DNA of 64,000 nucleotides from Syngnathus acus. Its lineage: Eukaryota; Chordata; Actinopteri; Syngnathiformes; Syngnathidae. The notes beneath the pieces are model-generated. The model was not told the origin of the DNA, ran no database searches, and saw nothing but the letters and a program-made list of their open reading frames with translations. Numbering within the stretch: position 1 is the first letter of the stretch; every line of letters starts with the position of its first letter. Shown here one piece after another: positions 61,163 to 64,000 of the stretch. The position numbers were made by a program, and so were the translations under genes. The stretch is from positions 1,175,967 through 1,239,966 of the forward strand of contig NC_051091.1 in assembly GCF_901709675.1 (NCBI RefSeq). Direction: 5' to 3'.

Positions 61163-62329
61163 ATATGTGCACTGTCACACACAGCCGACCGTGAAATGTG
61201 TTCAACTGTTAATTTTGCAGGATGTTAGCTGAGGTGGCATCATCAGCCGAGGTCCCGCCATCCCGCGCCATTAGCGCCGTTACCGTGGTTACTGTTAGTG
61301 TGCCGCGAAAAAGACTTTCACACCATCTGTTTGCAACAGCTTTCAAGTTGTTTTAAGACAGGCTTTCTTTCTTTCTTTCTTCTAGACTGTCAGTTTGGGA
61401 GGTGCTTTTTCCGTTACGGTTGGAATGGAAAAGTCTCTCGAAAAGGGCAATTCACAAGGGATAGTGACCGAGACATGCTACCAATAGGGAATGGGAAAAC
61501 AATGGCTAAATTTACCCCCCAAAAAGTCAATGTTCCTAATTCCTTTAAGAATGCACCTGGATTGGATCTCATTAGATTGTGGACAAAAATTAGGACACAC
61601 TTGTGCAATTTGCCTTATAACTTAACTTCTCCCAATATTTTGAGTCCAAGCTGTAAAAAGACCAAGCTGTGCACTGTTTATTATTGCACCAACAGTTTTG
61701 GTTGTTGTTTTTTTTAAAGCGAGCCCTCCTTCACGCCACAATTCCCGTACGACGGACGGCTTCTGCCTGCCACCTCGCCGTGCTGCGATTTGGCAGGCGA
61801 CGGGGGTCAGCCCATCTGCTCCTTTGAAAGGCGTGCGCTTCACACACTTCCAAGTCGTGTCTCACGCTCACCAGAGGGATTCATTATCTGCGGAGAAGGA
61901 AATAAGGCAGCAAGGCAGCTTCCTGCATGTGAATATTACACTGCGTGTGTCAATTTTAATCATATTGATTCCACTGAGTGAGCAAAAATAATTTGATTAC
62001 AGTGGGACCTCCCAAAGTTGATTGACATCTGTCAACTTGCGAGTACTTCTATAAACTGACTTTTTGAAATCATATTGAGTCTTTTCATTCCGGACAAGAA
62101 GCAAAATGTTCACCTTGGACCATGATGCTATCAGGGTAACGATTTGTAGAAAATAAACGATTCTCGGAGCAATTAAGTTTGGCTGGATGATTTCCCACAT
62201 GACCTCTCATTGCACATTATGCGGTTGGAAATCACAGCTGTAATAGACATGAATGGAGCTGGAATGTCTAAAGATGAGTTGCCTTTAAAAACACTTAAGT
62301 GCGAAAAGGTCAAACTTGCATCATATCTG

Positions 62330-62640
62330 GCCACTTTAGCAGCCCAGCCCAGCGGCTTCCAGACTAATCAGAGGTAACGGCTCCCGTTTCACCTCGGCCC
62401 CGGCCGGCCGCGTAAAAATGCTTTTTGCGACCTTGGCCTTCACCTTGCCTCGCGGCAGCTCATGGTGGGAGCGTGTAATGATTGGCCTCTGGCATCCATG
62501 TATGAGCGCCCAATCGATGCCATTCTCTCTCTCAGTTTTATTGATTGTCCAGTCTGCCACAGCCCCACTGGACGCGGCCAATAAATCCTTGCCCTTCGTT
62601 ACTCAAAGAGCGGGCTGAGACTTGTCGCTTTTATAGACAA
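62330..62640. promoter_or_regulatory. Candidate conserved noncoding element upstream of ngf
   Basis: A GC-richer unique block includes TAATGATTGG (PBX/HOX-like, near 62477), CCAATCGAT (near 62510) and CCAATAAA (near 62578). No coding frame is convincing. Regulatory function is inference. Confidence 0.25.
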
Positions 62641-64000
62641 TACGGGCTAAAGGCAAGACCCTTAAAAGGGTCATCTAACTTATTTATATTCGACAAGATA
62701 AGCTAAATAAACGAACCAAATGCTTCGCTAATAAATTACTAGTAAGCTGAAAATCAATGTTTGCAAACACAACAATCCCAACGCCAACTCGTTCTGGAGG
62801 CATGTACTACATGTCGGCATGTAGTCGAGCAAATGCTACTCTGAACTCTACTATAGTTTGAAACAATCACAGTACAACTTGTGAGATGATTCAAGTTGTT
62901 AGATCATAATCAAGAGAGTATTCACACTTTTTAGTTCATGTTGAATATTGCATTGTTTGTCTGCTTTTGTATCTAATGTAATCCTCATGAAGTTAAAAAT
63001 GCCAAGTCGTGATAAAGTGCCGACACAAGGTTTACGTCTTTAGCTACATTTCTCATCTTGGATCTCGTTCCATTGTGCAAGTGTAGCTCCTGTTAAAAGC
63101 AGTGCACACCAATGCTAACAAGTGTGCTCGCCATAGCGCATATATCAAGTCGGAGCGGGCCTGGGGATTTGTGGAAGTAGTAAATAGCCAGTCGGCGCTG
63201 GAGAGCGTGGGAATTTACAGCCAGCGCTGGCCTAAAAGAGGCTGGATGGGAATCCTCTGGCTCTCTGGTCCCCCGTGCATTCCATCTGATCCAAGCGTCA
63301 CTCCTCCCTTGCCGTCCAAATGTCCCCAGACGACCATCAATCCTTTCAGTCCCCAGTGAAAACGGAATTTACTCGCCGTGTGGACTCAGAGCCCTGAGCC
63401 GTAACACAGGTCCAGACGCTGTAAGCTGCCATGTTTGAACCGAGCCTGACCTCAATAAAGTGGGAACAGATGACCAGCGGCCAGATAGGGTTGTTTTGCT
63501 GAAAAGAAAAAAAAAATGCTTTCCTTCCAGGGTCTTGTAAGCTTTTTATCTGGACGTAAGTAGCCTCGCTTTCAAAGCGCGCACACACACACGTATAGTG
63601 GAAGCCTACTCCACGTAATCCCAATATGTAACATCATTCATTTGCCAGTGGGAGCACGTCATACAAAGTCTCTAAGTCGACTTACTCCCGCACAAGCCAA
63701 AACGGAAGTTATGTAACATCTTCAACTCAAACTATGTTTCACTTTTGGGGGGTGACAGCAATAGTCAGTGTTTCGGTTGCTCAAAAGCAATTGTCGGTTT
63801 GAATTCAGTTATTTCCAGGGTTGGATGTTGTATTGTTGTTATCTTAAAAAACGGTGTACAGGTGTTGCTCATACCTTGTTGGAGATGGAGGAAGAATGTC
63901 CAACAGCCAATCCAAATTGTCATCTTGAAAAGGTAAAAAAAACAGTATCACTACTATCTTCTTGGCTAACTGGGACTGATTGAGGCAGACTGCCATATGG

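Larger units (their letters stand above)
57101..64000. other. ngf upstream region, distal part
   Basis: No exon of a known protein is recognised. It contains three short tandem repeats (listed) and GC-richer unique blocks at about 60720-60910, 61720-61960, 62330-62640 and 63130-63430. These stand out from the AT-rich background and are candidates for conserved regulatory sequence. Confidence 0.5.

Overview
The window is vertebrate nuclear DNA from a ray-finned fish, probably a percomorph teleost. The signs are GT-AG introns that are mostly short, vertebrate-specific hormone and growth-factor genes, a tRNA-derived SINE with an ATCC-type tail, and a hAT-like non-autonomous transposon. Seven protein genes can be assembled exon by exon, and in every case the exon phases join into a complete reading frame. 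No rRNA, tRNA gene or CRISPR was seen. Gene calls rest on remembered family sequence, because no database could be searched.

Layout, left to right: 1-8758 holds no recognised gene. slc16a1 (MCT1, + strand, 8807-12482) is followed about 0.8 kb later by the promoter of sycp1 (+, coding 13725-20272, 34 coding exons, 987 aa). A sodium-coupled monocarboxylate transporter of the SLC5A8 type lies on the - strand (28338-21512, 15 coding exons, 606 aa), tail-to-tail with sycp1. tshb (+, 30034-30939) lies head-to-head with it. A mitochondrial glutamate carrier of the SLC25A22/SLC25A18 clade (+, 33716-38534, 334 aa) follows. A 2.06 kb hAT-like transposon (39430-41490), containing a tandem array of 235-bp hairpin units, separates it from tspan2 (-, 46006-41874, 220 aa). 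Then comes ngf (-, coding 48215-47616, 199 aa). The last 15 kb (about 49100-64000) has no recognisable exon and is interpreted as ngf upstream regulatory sequence. It contains microsatellites and a few GC-richer unique blocks that may be conserved noncoding elements.

The order sycp1-tshb-tspan2-ngf, with slc16a1 nearby, matches human chromosome 1p13, so this is an ancient syntenic block. The SLC5A8-type transporter and the SLC25 carrier sit inside the block; from memory they are not at that position in mammals. The genes do not form one pathway. Still, two plasma-membrane monocarboxylate carriers with different coupling (H+ for MCT1, Na+ for SMCT) flank sycp1, and the Na+ carrier shares its 5' intergenic region with the TSH beta gene.

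The most unusual structure is the transposon at 39430-41490. It has matching ends and a 6/8 target-site duplication. Two direct copies of a CRE + CCAAT + GC-box module flank about 5.7 tandem units. Within the units the internal hairpin arms become more perfect along the array, ending in a 38-bp perfect inverted repeat with a 14-nt loop.
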